Source: Chloroflexota bacterium (lineage in GTDB: Bacteria > Chloroflexota > Anaerolineae > Anaerolineales > Anaerolineaceae). From it: a stretch of DNA of 11,828 nucleotides. The translations under genes were made by a program, and so were the position numbers. The stretch is from contig JAJYJF010000028.1 of the NCBI GenBank assembly GCA_021796375.1, positions 1 through 11,828 on the forward strand. Direction: 5' to 3'. The notes beneath the pieces were generated by a model that saw only the letters and a list, made by a program, of their open reading frames with translations, was not told the DNA's origin and did not search any database. Of the stretch, positions 5,116 to 11,176 are shown piece by piece (within the stretch, counting starts at the first letter, position 1; the number at the start of each line of letters is the position of its first letter).

Positions 5116-7125
5116 CTATTTCAGATACCTGTCGAACCAGCGCAGGATGTGGTTGAGGCGCGCGATGCGCCGGTCGGTGCGGCCGCTGCGCGAAAGCCCG
5201 TGGAACTCGTCCGGGAAGCGCACCATCTCGCTGTCGACCCCCTGCCTTTGCAGCGCCACGAAGACCTGCTCGCCCTGCTCGATCGGGCAGCGCAGGTCCA
5301 TCTCGTTGTGGATCACCAGGGTGGGGGTGCGGGCGGCGCCCATGTACTTCATCGGGCTGCGGTCCCAGTAGAACTCCAGGTCCTCGTACGGCGGCTTGTC
5401 GTTCATCTCCATCTGGAAGGTCCAGTTGAAGTCGCTCGAGCCCCACATGCTGATGAAGTTGCTGACGCTGCGCTGGGTGACGGCCGCCTTGAACCGCCGG
5501 GTGTGCCCGATGATCCAGTTGGTCATGTACCCGCCGTAGCTCCCCCCGGTGACGCCCATCCGGGCGGCATCCACGTACGGCAGCGCGGCGACGACATCCG
5601 CCCAGGCCATGATATCGGCGTAGTCGGCGTCTCCCCAGCGGCGCCAGATCGCCTTGGTGTGCTCCTCGCCGTACCCGCGCCCGCCGCGCGGATTGCTGAA
5701 CGCAACCACGTAGCCTTTGGAGGCCAGGTAGTAGAACTCGTGCATGAAAAAGTTGCCGTACTGGGTCTGCGGCCCGCCGTGGATCTCGATGATAGCCGGG
5801 TATTTCTTCGCGGGGTCGAACTGCGGGGGTTTGAGCACCCAGCCCTGCAGGTCCATCCCCCCGGGGCTCTTGAACCAGATCTCCTCCACCTGGCCGAGGT
5901 CGATCTCATCCAGCAGGCGGCGGTTGGCGGCGGTCAGCACCCGGTCAGCGCCGGCTGCCAGATCGCGCAGGTGCATCTGGCCGGGGTCCGTCATCGTGCC
6001 GTAGAAGAAGGCCATCTTTTTCTGACCGGCGTCGAAATCGAAGGCGCCGGCAACCCCGCCCTCACCGATCACCGTCCGCAGGTCCTCGCCGCTCGCGGAG
6101 ATGGACATGAGGAGCGAGCTGCCGTGGTAGGCCACCGGGAAGTACAGCCGCCCGCCGTCCAGCGACCAGGCCGGGGGCATCATCTCCGGAGAGCCCAGGT
6201 CGTTGATCGTCCATGGAGAAACCATCAGGTCGTAGGCGGCGGTCAGGTTGCGGGCCGGGGCGGTCCCACCGGCCGGGACGACCCACAGCCCCTGGTTGCG
6301 GTAGGTTTCGAGCTGGCCTTCCGTGCCGTAGTAGGCGATGAAGCGCCCGTCGGGTGAGAAGCTGGGGAGCAGCTTTTCTCCCACCGGGGCCGGCAGCGGG
6401 CGCGCCTCGCCGCCTTTCACCGGAAGGACGAAGACCTGGTCGCGGAAAGGCGCCAGATCGGGCTTTTCGGAATGGTTGGAGATGAAGGCGATCGACTTTC
6501 CATCCGGCGACCAGGCCGGGGATTTCTCGTCGTAGACCGGGTGACCGGTCAGCGGCCGGGCTTTGCCGGTGCGCGCGTCGACCACCCACAGGTGCCAGCG
6601 CTCGCTCGGCAGGTAGCCTTCCCCGTCCAGCTTGAAAAAGGGCCGGTCGTAAACTCGCTCCACGACGCCCAGCTGCTTCTTCTCCTCATCTTTTTCGCGC
6701 GCGAGGACCTCCGGGTCGGTCTTTCGCACCCGGCAGAGCAGCTGCCGCCCATCCGGGGACCAGGAGAAATCGCTGATCTCCCCTTCGATCCCGGTCAGCT
6801 GGCGCGCTTCCCCCCCATGGGCGTTGATGAGGTAGATCTGGGCGGGCTTTTCATGGTCGGCCCGGTCAGAAAGGAAGGCGATTTGCCCGCCGTCCGGGGA
6901 CCAGCGCGGGTGGGAGTCGTTCTGCTCGCCGGAGGTGAACGGCCGCGGCTCGCCGCCGCCGGTCGGTACCGCCCACAAATTGGAATACTTTTTTTCCGTT
7001 CTGGGGTCCACCCGCTTCAGGGTGTAGACTACCGTTTCCCCATCCGGCGCCAGCCGGGGCTCGCTGAGGGTCTCGATGCGGTACAGGTCCTCGGCAGTGA
7101 TGCGGCGCTTCTTTTTCTCAGGCAT
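5116..7125 (-). CDS. S9 family prolyl oligopeptidase-type serine peptidase (acylaminoacyl-peptidase-like)
   Basis: Likely cleaves short or N-acylated peptides in the cytoplasm; there is no signal peptide (MPEKKKRRITAEDLY). The 669-aa protein has an N-terminal beta-propeller with repeated PD40-type motifs WSPDG (75-79), WSPDG (122-126), WSPDG (205-209) and FSPDG (256-260), then a C-terminal alpha/beta hydrolase domain from about 415. In it: oxyanion-region HGGP (449-452), nucleophile S529 in GGSYGG, acid D610 in NEMDLRCP, and histidine H642 in DEFHGLSRSG. Length and order fit subfamily S9C. The ATG at 7125 has a perfect AGGAGG six bases upstream. It is apparently a single gene, 175 nt upstream of the ABC operon in the same direction. 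The catalytic triad is complete. Confidence 0.93.
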   Translation of the reverse strand: MPEKKKRRITAEDLYRIETLSEPRLAPDGETVVYTLKRVDPRTEKKYSNLWAVPTGGGEPRPFTSGEQNDSHPRWSPDGGQIAFLSDRADHEKPAQIYLINAHGGEARQLTGIEGEISDFSWSPDGRQLLCRVRKTDPEVLAREKDEEKKQLGVVERVYDRPFFKLDGEGYLPSERWHLWVVDARTGKARPLTGHPVYDEKSPAWSPDGKSIAFISNHSEKPDLAPFRDQVFVLPVKGGEARPLPAPVGEKLLPSFSPDGRFIAYYGTEGQLETYRNQGLWVVPAGGTAPARNLTAAYDLMVSPWTINDLGSPEMMPPAWSLDGGRLYFPVAYHGSSLLMSISASGEDLRTVIGEGGVAGAFDFDAGQKKMAFFYGTMTDPGQMHLRDLAAGADRVLTAANRRLLDEIDLGQVEEIWFKSPGGMDLQGWVLKPPQFDPAKKYPAIIEIHGGPQTQYGNFFMHEFYYLASKGYVVAFSNPRGGRGYGEEHTKAIWRRWGDADYADIMAWADVVAALPYVDAARMGVTGGSYGGYMTNWIIGHTRRFKAAVTQRSVSNFISMWGSSDFNWTFQMEMNDKPPYEDLEFYWDRSPMKYMGAARTPTLVIHNEMDLRCPIEQGEQVFVALQRQGVDSEMVRFPDEFHGLSRSGRTDRRIARLNHILRWFDRYLK

Positions 7126-7149
7126 GAATCCCTCCTAATCGGTGCCCAC

Positions 7150-7174
7150 CCGGCCTGCTGAACGAGCAGGCCGG
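7150..7174 (-). other. 10-bp perfect hairpin in the S9 peptidase leader
   Basis: CCGGCCTGCT and AGCAGGCCGG separated by a 5-nt loop. It lies about 15 nt upstream of the AGGAGG ribosome site. No U-tract follows in either direction, so it is not a clear terminator; an mRNA-stabilising or regulatory hairpin is possible. A TAAAAT at 7197-7192 (minus) could be the -10 of this gene, without a good -35. Confidence 0.5.
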
Positions 7175-7275
7175 ACTCTGTCATGAGATAAATTTTAACA
7201 TTGATTGGGTGCAATGAGCGAAAAGCGGGCGGAAGGTTAGAAACCTTACCGCAGGACCAGGACCTCACCTGCACT

Positions 7276-7331
7276 CCCCGGCACACTCGCTGCGCGAGTG
7301 CATCCGGGGCAGGGCGCGCGAGCCTTGCCCC
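7276..7331. other. Structured intergenic segment with competing stems
   Basis: Within the 374-nt gap between the S9 gene and the seven-TM gene, CACTCGC-TGC-GCGAGTG (7284-7300) is nested in CCCCGG (7276-7281)/CCGGGG (7304-7309). GGGGCA (7306-7311) can pair instead with TGCCCC (7326-7331), which excludes the outer stem. I see no gene here; it could be an unannotated RNA or just GC-rich debris. Confidence 0.4.
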
Positions 7332-7392
7332 ATAAATGCACCGCGATGAGCCCGCCCGGGTGAAGATACAACGTCTTCTTCGCCCTGACGGG

Positions 7393-7426
7393 GAGCCATC
7401 TCTAATGTAGAGCCATCTCTAATGTA
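7393..7426. repeat. 17-bp perfect tandem duplication
   Basis: GAGCCATCTCTAATGTA occurs twice head to tail (7393-7409, 7410-7426). It is followed by a perfect 12-bp palindrome AGGGGCGCCCCT at 7432-7443. It lies downstream of the seven-TM gene. Confidence 0.9.
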
Positions 7427-7499
7427 TATGAAGGGGCGCCCCTCCGGCTGGACTTTCCTCGAGCGGGGAGAGCGCGAGAGATCTGCTGGAGGGTTCAGC

Positions 7500-8225
7500 C
7501 TACTTGGCCGCTTTCACGGCCTCCTGGGCCGCCGCCGGCGTCTCCGCCGGGCGGGCGCTGGCCTGCAGGAACCCCAGGTACATCACCACCGCCCCGACGA
7601 ACTCGCTGACGTACAGCATGTCGGTCAGGCCGGCCTTGATGAACGAGCCGGCCATGGCCGGCGCGAGCGCCCCGGCGGCGATCAGCAAATTCCCGACCAC
7701 CCGGTTGAGCAGCACCTTCTTCCGCCAGAAGAGATACCCGGAGTAAATCGCCCCGCCGATCAGGCCGATCGTGCCGTAGATGTTCAGGAGAATGGTGAGC
7801 GCGACGATCCCCCCGCTGCGGACCAGGACCGCCTGGTACTGCGTGGAGACCGGCACCTGCAGCTGGTATGCCGCGGCCGCCGCCGTGACCGGCGCCGCCA
7901 TCACCAGGCCAATCGCGGCCAGGCTCGCCGCCCCCAGCACGCCCGCCAGCGCAGGGGCGACGCCGCGCCGCCGCACCAGCAGGTAGACCGTCCCCTGGCC
8001 CAGCCAGGCGGCCGTCAGCATCGCGCCGCTCAGGTACCAGATCTTCAGCATCCCCGCGCTGAACGTCAGCGAGAGGACCACCTCCCCCAGCGTACCCAGC
8101 CCGTAGAGCAGCAGTCCGAACGACCAGACCAGCAAGTAGGGGTGCCGGCGGGCAAGGTAGCGCCGGAACACGGAAACCATAAAGATAAAGGTCACAATTG
8201 TCGTGAACGCGGACAGATAATCCAT
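7500..8225 (-). CDS. Seven-TM membrane protein of unknown function
   Basis: A 241-aa integral membrane protein with about seven hydrophobic helices: near 4-21, 29-50, 58-83, 91-112, 136-165, 174-195 and 202-221. Positive clusters (RRYLARRH at 21-28, RRR at 85-87, RKK at 168-170) suggest an outside N-terminus and cytosolic C-terminus. There are no catalytic motifs I recognise. The C-terminal tail is Ala/Pro/Glu-rich (ARPAETPAAAQEAVKAAK). The ATG at 8225 follows AGGAG with 6-nt spacing. It lies 33 nt after the 49-aa single-TM gene and is probably co-transcribed with it. It could be a sensory or 7TM-type receptor-like module, but nothing in the sequence proves that. Confidence 0.8.
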   Translation of the reverse strand: MDYLSAFTTIVTFIFMVSVFRRYLARRHPYLLVWSFGLLLYGLGTLGEVVLSLTFSAGMLKIWYLSGAMLTAAWLGQGTVYLLVRRRGVAPALAGVLGAASLAAIGLVMAAPVTAAAAAYQLQVPVSTQYQAVLVRSGGIVALTILLNIYGTIGLIGGAIYSGYLFWRKKVLLNRVVGNLLIAAGALAPAMAGSFIKAGLTDMLYVSEFVGAVVMYLGFLQASARPAETPAAAQEAVKAAK

Positions 8226-8258
8226 CTTCGCTCCTATCTTGTCTTCACGCAGCCCTTG

Positions 8259-8408
8259 TTACAGCTTCACCCCCAGAACCGCCAGCAGGACGATCGCCAG
8301 CGTCGCCACCAGCAGGACCGCCAGAACGATCAGGATGACCGGCACCCACCGCTCGGCCCGCCGCGACGGAGAAAATCGGCTTGATGGTTTTCTTCCCGGC
8401 ATCCGCAT
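8259..8408 (-). CDS. 49-aa single-TM small protein
   Basis: Frame from ATG 8408 (or ATG 8402, which has GAGG seven bases upstream) to TAA 8259: a basic N-terminus (MRMPGRKPSSRFSPSRRAER) and one strong hydrophobic helix (about 22-46, V/L/I/A only), ending GVKL. Codons are strongly GC3-biased like real neighbours. It is 33 nt upstream of the seven-TM gene on the same strand and may be its partner. No known family is recognised. Positive charge before the helix predicts an inside N-terminus. Confidence 0.65.
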   Translation of the reverse strand: MRMPGRKPSSRFSPSRRAERWVPVILIVLAVLLVATLAIVLLAVLGVKL

Positions 8409-8457
8409 CCCTCGATCAGGTTGCTCAAATCCAGCCGTCCAGCTCCCCCGGCAGATG

Positions 8458-8463
8458 ATTATA
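8458..8463 (-). promoter_or_regulatory. -10-like element upstream of the small TM gene
   Basis: TATAAT within the palindrome ATTATAAT, about 50 nt before ATG 8408. No recognisable -35 is present at the expected distance, which instead falls in a CCGCGG-rich hairpin (8472-8489). Confidence 0.35.
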
Positions 8464-8501
8464 ATCCCATCCCGCGGATTTTTCCGCGGCTTCGTTTCCG
8501 C

Positions 8502-8538
8502 GGCGGGAGATCTCTGCGGGGCGCAGGTTTCTCCCGCC
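8502..8538 (-). terminator. Strong two-stem hairpin downstream of the lipoprotein gene
   Basis: GGCGGGAGA (8502-8510) pairs with TCTCCCGCC (8530-8538). Inside, a 3x3 internal loop precedes CTGCG/CGCAG (8514-8518/8522-8526) with a GGG loop. A second hairpin CCGCGGA/TCCGCGG (8472-8478/8483-8489) follows on the minus strand. They lie 37 nt past the stop and may end the lipoprotein transcript, although a proper U-tract is absent. Confidence 0.45.
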
Positions 8539-8575
8539 CCAACCGCTCAGCGCTGCTCCGCGGGCCGACTGCGGA

Positions 8576-8911
8576 TTAAGGCGACGGGGTTGCGATCCGT
8601 GTGGCGATCTGGGTGGCCGCGCCGGAGCTGATGGTCGCCACCCTGGTCTCGACTGCCCTGACGCTGGTGGCTGCCTGGGTCTCGAGGTTCGCAGCGCTGG
8701 TCTCCGCCTGTCTCTCAATGGCCGGGGCCTGCGTGGCGACCCGGTTTTGAACCCCCGGCAGCGCGCTGGCGATGAGCGTCTCCACCTGAGGCACTGCCGT
8801 CCCGCCGTTAATATGGACCGAGACGCCGCCGCAGGCGCTGACGGCCAGCACCAGCAGGAGCGCCATCCCAATCCACGCAATGATCTTTCTGGTAAGCACT
8901 ATTTTTCTCAT
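8576..8911 (-). CDS. Small Ala/Thr-rich lipoprotein
   Basis: A 111-aa protein of unknown function, predicted to be lipid-anchored outside the membrane. It has a basic N-terminus (MRKIVLTRK), a hydrophobic segment (about 10-23) and lipobox VSAC with the acylated cysteine at C27. The mature part (28-111) has GGVSVHINGG, then a Pro-poor region with recurring VAT/QAT/IAT and ET units (about 56-108), consistent with an amphipathic surface helix or coiled coil. The ATG at 8911 has only a weak ribosome site (GGTGGA). Its likely promoter lies on the far side of a long leader, facing the SPW gene across a shared operator array. Confidence 0.8.
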   Translation of the reverse strand: MRKIVLTRKIIAWIGMALLLVLAVSACGGVSVHINGGTAVPQVETLIASALPGVQNRVATQAPAIERQAETSAANLETQAATSVRAVETRVATISSGAATQIATRIATPSP

Positions 8912-9035
8912 TTTCCACCGCTAATTCACACCGGAAAGCTGCCGGCCTTCTTCCCCTGGCTTTCCCCGCCGGGAAGGCAGCCGGCGTCAAATACCCCCTG
9001 CCAGACCCTGCCCCCAGAGCCGGGGGCATCGATTC

Positions 9036-9064
9036 ATTATATGAAACCCTCGAAAGGGATGGAA
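9036..9064 (-). promoter_or_regulatory. Candidate promoter of the lipoprotein gene
   Basis: Minus-strand TATAAT (9041-9036) with 17-nt spacing to a poor -35 (TTCCAT, 9064-9059). The predicted leader is about 118 nt and begins with a 7-bp hairpin (TGCCCCC/GGGGGCA, 9009-9028). The -35 abuts the first element of the operator array, which would suit an activator-dependent promoter. Confidence 0.45.
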
Positions 9065-9144
9065 ACGTAATTTCCCTACCTTCCTACGGGGAATTTCCCT
9101 ACAGCATTGGGGAAATCCCCTACCTTTTCGGGGAGGGAATCTAC
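9064..9144. promoter_or_regulatory. Phased operator array, GGGGAAWTYCCCTAC-type elements
   Basis: Four elements end in TAC at 9077, 9100, 9121 and 9142 (first base of TAC), spaced 23, 21 and 21 bp, close to two helical turns. Elements two and three are CGGGGAATTTCCCTAC and TGGGGAAATCCCCTAC, each with a GGGGA...TCCC inverted repeat. Element one keeps the right half (AATTTCCCTAC). Element four keeps the left half and the end (CGGGGAGGGAATCTAC). An extra CCTAC lies at 9083-9087. The array fills the space between the -35 regions of two divergent promoters. Confidence 0.65.
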
Positions 9145-9146
9145 GG

Positions 9147-9175
9147 TTGAAGCAGGGAGGGGCCTGCGTTATTCT
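9147..9175 (+). promoter_or_regulatory. Candidate promoter of the SPW-repeat gene
   Basis: TTGAAG (9147-9152), 17-nt spacer, TATTCT (9170-9175); each hexamer matches consensus at four of six. The predicted start is near 9182, giving a leader of about 150 nt. The -35 starts 3 nt after the operator array, the usual place for a class II activator site. Confidence 0.55.
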
Positions 9176-9330
9176 TAAGGACGATGAACTGAGAGAGGTA
9201 AGCTCCCGGGAGACGCGCTGAGAGCCTGGCCGTCAAAAAAGCCCAAACGAACAAAAAAATAGGACTCCCGCCCCAGATCTCGAGAGGTCAGACTTTCAAG
9301 GTCCATCAGTTTTAATAAAGGAGGTGCTTT

Positions 9331-9690
9331 ATGTCTACAGGAAAAGCTTTGAGCTGGCTGGTCGCCCTGGCCGGTCTTTGGGAGGTGGTTGCGCCGTTCG
9401 TCTTAGGCTACACCACCGGGATCGCGATGTACAACGCGATCATCGTAGGGATCGTTCTGATCATTCTCGGCGTTTGGGCCGCGCTCTCGAGCAACTCGGG
9501 CGCGGACCGCACCCTGAACTGGGTTAGCGCCGTGGTGGGTTTGTGGCTGATCCTGTCGCCGTTTGTCCTCGGCTTCTCGATCACCTCGGTCACTGCCATG
9601 ACGGATGCGATCATCGTCGGCATCATCGTGATTATCCTGGGAGTTTGGGCGGCGATCCAGTTCCGCACCCAGACGCCGCACCCGGTATAA
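9331..9690 (+). CDS. SPW-repeat integral membrane protein
   Basis: A 119-aa protein made of two tandem copies of a two-helix unit (about 8-53 and 63-110). Each copy begins with a tryptophan helix GLWxxxxPFVLGY/F (16-27: APFVLG; 70-82: SPFVLG), the SPW-family motif with Phe in place of the usual Trp, and ends with AIIVGIxxIILGVWAA. That predicts four TM helices. The two halves are about half identical by eye, indicating internal duplication. The molecular function of SPW proteins is not established. The ATG at 9331 follows a perfect AAAGGAGG with 6-nt spacing. It is a single gene behind a regulated-looking promoter. Confidence 0.88.
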   Translation: MSTGKALSWLVALAGLWEVVAPFVLGYTTGIAMYNAIIVGIVLIILGVWAALSSNSGADRTLNWVSAVVGLWLILSPFVLGFSITSVTAMTDAIIVGIIVIILGVWAAIQFRTQTPHPV

Positions 9691-9748
9691 AGAACGCCGG
9701 CAGTCTGATTTACAGGGTATTTCCAGGGGGATAGACTTTAAAACGCAG

Positions 9749-9783
9749 CAGGCTCAGGACGAGCACGACCGGTCCTGAGCCTG
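9749..9783 (+). terminator. Hairpin downstream of the SPW gene, probable terminator
   Basis: A perfect 12-bp stem CAGGCTCAGGAC/GTCCTGAGCCTG with an 11-nt loop, 59 nt past the stop codon, followed by ATGTATTGTTA rather than a full U-run. A second hairpin (CGGCGGCC/GGCCGCCG, 9797-9817) follows. Termination is likely, possibly bidirectional or assisted by Rho. Confidence 0.55.
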
Positions 9784-9899
9784 ATGTATTGTTAACCGGC
9801 GGCCGCTCTGGCCGCCGATGCTGCTGAACGACGGACCGGGCCGGACGGCCCCTCCCCCGGCGGCCTCTCATCGCAGCTCTCGGCTTTCCCGACCGGATC

Positions 9900-9910
9900 T
9901 ATAGTATATT
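9900..9910 (+). promoter_or_regulatory. -10 region upstream of the deazaflavin-type gene
   Basis: TATAGT (9900-9905) and TATATT (9905-9910) are overlapping -10 candidates about 80 nt before the start codon, in an otherwise GC-rich gap. The -35 is not clear. A 10-bp direct repeat ACCGGATCTA flanks it (9892-9901, 9938-9947). Confidence 0.4.
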
Positions 9911-9990
9911 CGAGAGATATCACCGGGGTTTGCACGAACCGGATCTACCAGACCGCCGGGCAGCCTGGAGAGAGAAGACAGGAGGTGGCC

Positions 9991-10494
9991 TTGGCGAACG
10001 CGAGATTTAAACGCTGGTTATATCGGGGAGGCCGCCCCAACCCGCTGGCGCGCGCGATCAACCGGGGCTGGGCGGTCCTGCATTCCCTGGGGATCGACCC
10101 CGGCCGCATGGTCACCCTGCGGGTGGTCGGGCGCCGCTCCGGCCGGCTGATCTCATTTCCGCTGGCGATGACCTCCCTCGGCGGCGAGCGCTACCTGGTC
10201 TCGATGCTGGGCAGCAACGCTGCCTGGGTGCAAAACGTGCGCGCCGCCGGCGGCTCCGCCACGCTGGTTCACGGGCGGACCGAACACGTGCGCCTCGAGG
10301 AGGTTGCCGTCGAAACGCGCCCGCCGATCCTGAAGGCGTATCTGGGGCTGGCTCCCGGCGCGCGTCCGCATTTCCCCGTGGACCGGGATGCGCCCCTCGA
10401 GGCATTTGCCGCGGTCGCCGCGGATTTCCCGGTCTTCCGCATCCGGGTTGAAACGGGTTCAACCTCAGAACAGCATGCGCCAGGGGGGAATTGA
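9991..10494 (+). CDS. Nitroreductase/deazaflavin-dependent oxidoreductase family protein
   Basis: A 167-aa protein of the F420-type split-barrel group (DUF385-like). Characteristic segments: RWLYRGGRPNPLARAINRGWAVLHSLG (N-terminal helices), then VTLRVVGRRSGRLISFPLAMTSLGGERYLVSMLGSNAAWVQNVRAAGGSATL, the family's TxGRxSGxxRxxPL...YxxxxxGSxxxxxWxxNxxAxG pattern. Relatives reduce quinones, nitro compounds or enones with F420H2 or bind flavin; no F420 biosynthesis gene is in the window, so cofactor and substrate are open. The start is TTG 9991, placed 5 nt after GGAGG (9981-9985); the GTG at 9985 lies inside that ribosome site. The C-terminal tail (SEQHAPGGN) is outside the fold. Confidence 0.85.
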   Translation: MANARFKRWLYRGGRPNPLARAINRGWAVLHSLGIDPGRMVTLRVVGRRSGRLISFPLAMTSLGGERYLVSMLGSNAAWVQNVRAAGGSATLVHGRTEHVRLEEVAVETRPPILKAYLGLAPGARPHFPVDRDAPLEAFAAVAADFPVFRIRVETGSTSEQHAPGGN

Positions 10495-10538
10495 TCGCAG
10501 CGACCTTTGATTTTCTCGGAGCGGTCCCCTAAAAGATC

Positions 10539-10551
10539 CTGCTTTAAGCAG
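10539..10551 (+). other. Small palindrome in the gap before gntR
   Basis: CTGCTTTAAGCAG (six-bp arms about a central T), 45 nt after the deazaflavin gene. It has no U-tract. Besides this and the promoter region below, I see no gene in 10495-10737. Confidence 0.3.
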
Positions 10552-10653
10552 ATCGACCCGCGCATCTGGTTTTCAGCCGTCCAGGAAACTGCCCACAAAA
10601 TTAGCGCCATTGCCAGCCTTTCGGGAGCAGGTCCCCCGGAGGGCTGTTCCCTC

Positions 10654-10681
10654 TTGACAAAACCGAAATTCGGTATACAAT
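10654..10681 (+). promoter_or_regulatory. gntR promoter with operator palindrome in the spacer
   Basis: Perfect TTGACA (10654-10659), 16-nt spacer and TACAAT (10676-10681). The spacer contains the perfect palindrome ACCGAA-A-TTCGGT (10662-10674), exactly where a repressor would block RNA polymerase. Autoregulation by the GntR protein encoded next is the natural reading. Confidence 0.7.
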
Positions 10682-10716
10682 GATACAAGTAATACAATGA
10701 TACAATAATACAATGG
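10676..10716 (+). repeat. Five TACAA units downstream of the gntR -10
   Basis: TACAATGA, TACAAGTAA, TACAATGA, TACAATAA, TACAATGG: TACAA begins at 10676, 10684, 10693, 10701 and 10709, spaced 8, 9, 8 and 8. The first unit is the -10 hexamer. The rest fill the early transcribed region up to 22 nt before the start codon. Confidence 0.8.
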
Positions 10717-10737
10717 CACAAGCGAAGGAAAGGCCTG

Positions 10738-11157
10738 TTGAACCAGATCACCCAACATATCCAGCTTGATTTTCGCTCCGGCGCGCCGATTTACGTCCAG
10801 GTCGTGGAGCAGATCCAGGGCATGATCGCCAGCGGCGACCTGCGCCCCGGCGACCAGCTCCCCACCGTGCGCGAGCTGGCAACCGAGCTCAAGGTCAACT
10901 GGAACACCATCGCGCGGGCTTACCGCATGCTCGACGAGGCGCGCCTGATCTCCACCCAGCGCGGGCGCGGCACCTACGTCTGGGAGGCGCCCAGCGAGGA
11001 GGCGCTGCGTGTGCTGCGGCAGGAGAGCTTCGACGGGCTCACCCGCCGCTACCTGCGCGAGGCTGCCCAGCGCGGCTGCGCCCCGGAAGAGGTCGCGGAG
11101 ACGTTCCGCCGGCAGCTGGCAGCCTGGGTAAAAGATGGCCAACCACCCGAAGAATGA
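10738..11157 (+). CDS. GntR family transcriptional regulator, YtrA subfamily
   Basis: A 139-aa DNA-binding regulator. The winged helix-turn-helix spans about 17-82: PIYVQVVEQIQGMIASGDLRPGDQLPTVRELATELKVNWNTIARAYRMLDEARLISTQRGRGTYV, the canonical GntR pattern. There is no large effector domain after it, only about 55 residues of dimerisation helices (85-135), the mark of YtrA-type members, which commonly control transporter or envelope-stress genes next to them. The start is TTG 10738 after AAGGAAAGG. The SPFH gene begins 19 nt after its stop, so the two form an operon and the regulator probably represses both from its own promoter. Confidence 0.9.
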   Translation: MNQITQHIQLDFRSGAPIYVQVVEQIQGMIASGDLRPGDQLPTVRELATELKVNWNTIARAYRMLDEARLISTQRGRGTYVWEAPSEEALRVLRQESFDGLTRRYLREAAQRGCAPEEVAETFRRQLAAWVKDGQPPEE

Positions 11158-11176
11158 ACGGAGAAACGGAGTCAAA

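Noticed and set aside
4026..6357. Long plus-strand open frames opposite the ABC ATPase and S9 peptidase genes
   Set aside because: They are Arg/Pro/Gly/His-rich shadows of well-conserved minus-strand genes with no recognisable domain.
8425..8880. Minus-strand frame of about 150 codons overlapping the lipoprotein
   Set aside because: Its composition is Arg/Pro/Ser-rich and frame-shifted against a protein with a clear signal peptide and lipobox.
9985..9987. GTG start for the deazaflavin-type gene
   Set aside because: The codon overlaps the GGAGG ribosome site; TTG 9991 has correct spacing.
10676..10716. CRISPR-like repeat array
   Set aside because: Units are 8-9 bp with no spacers, located in a promoter; it is a short tandem repeat.
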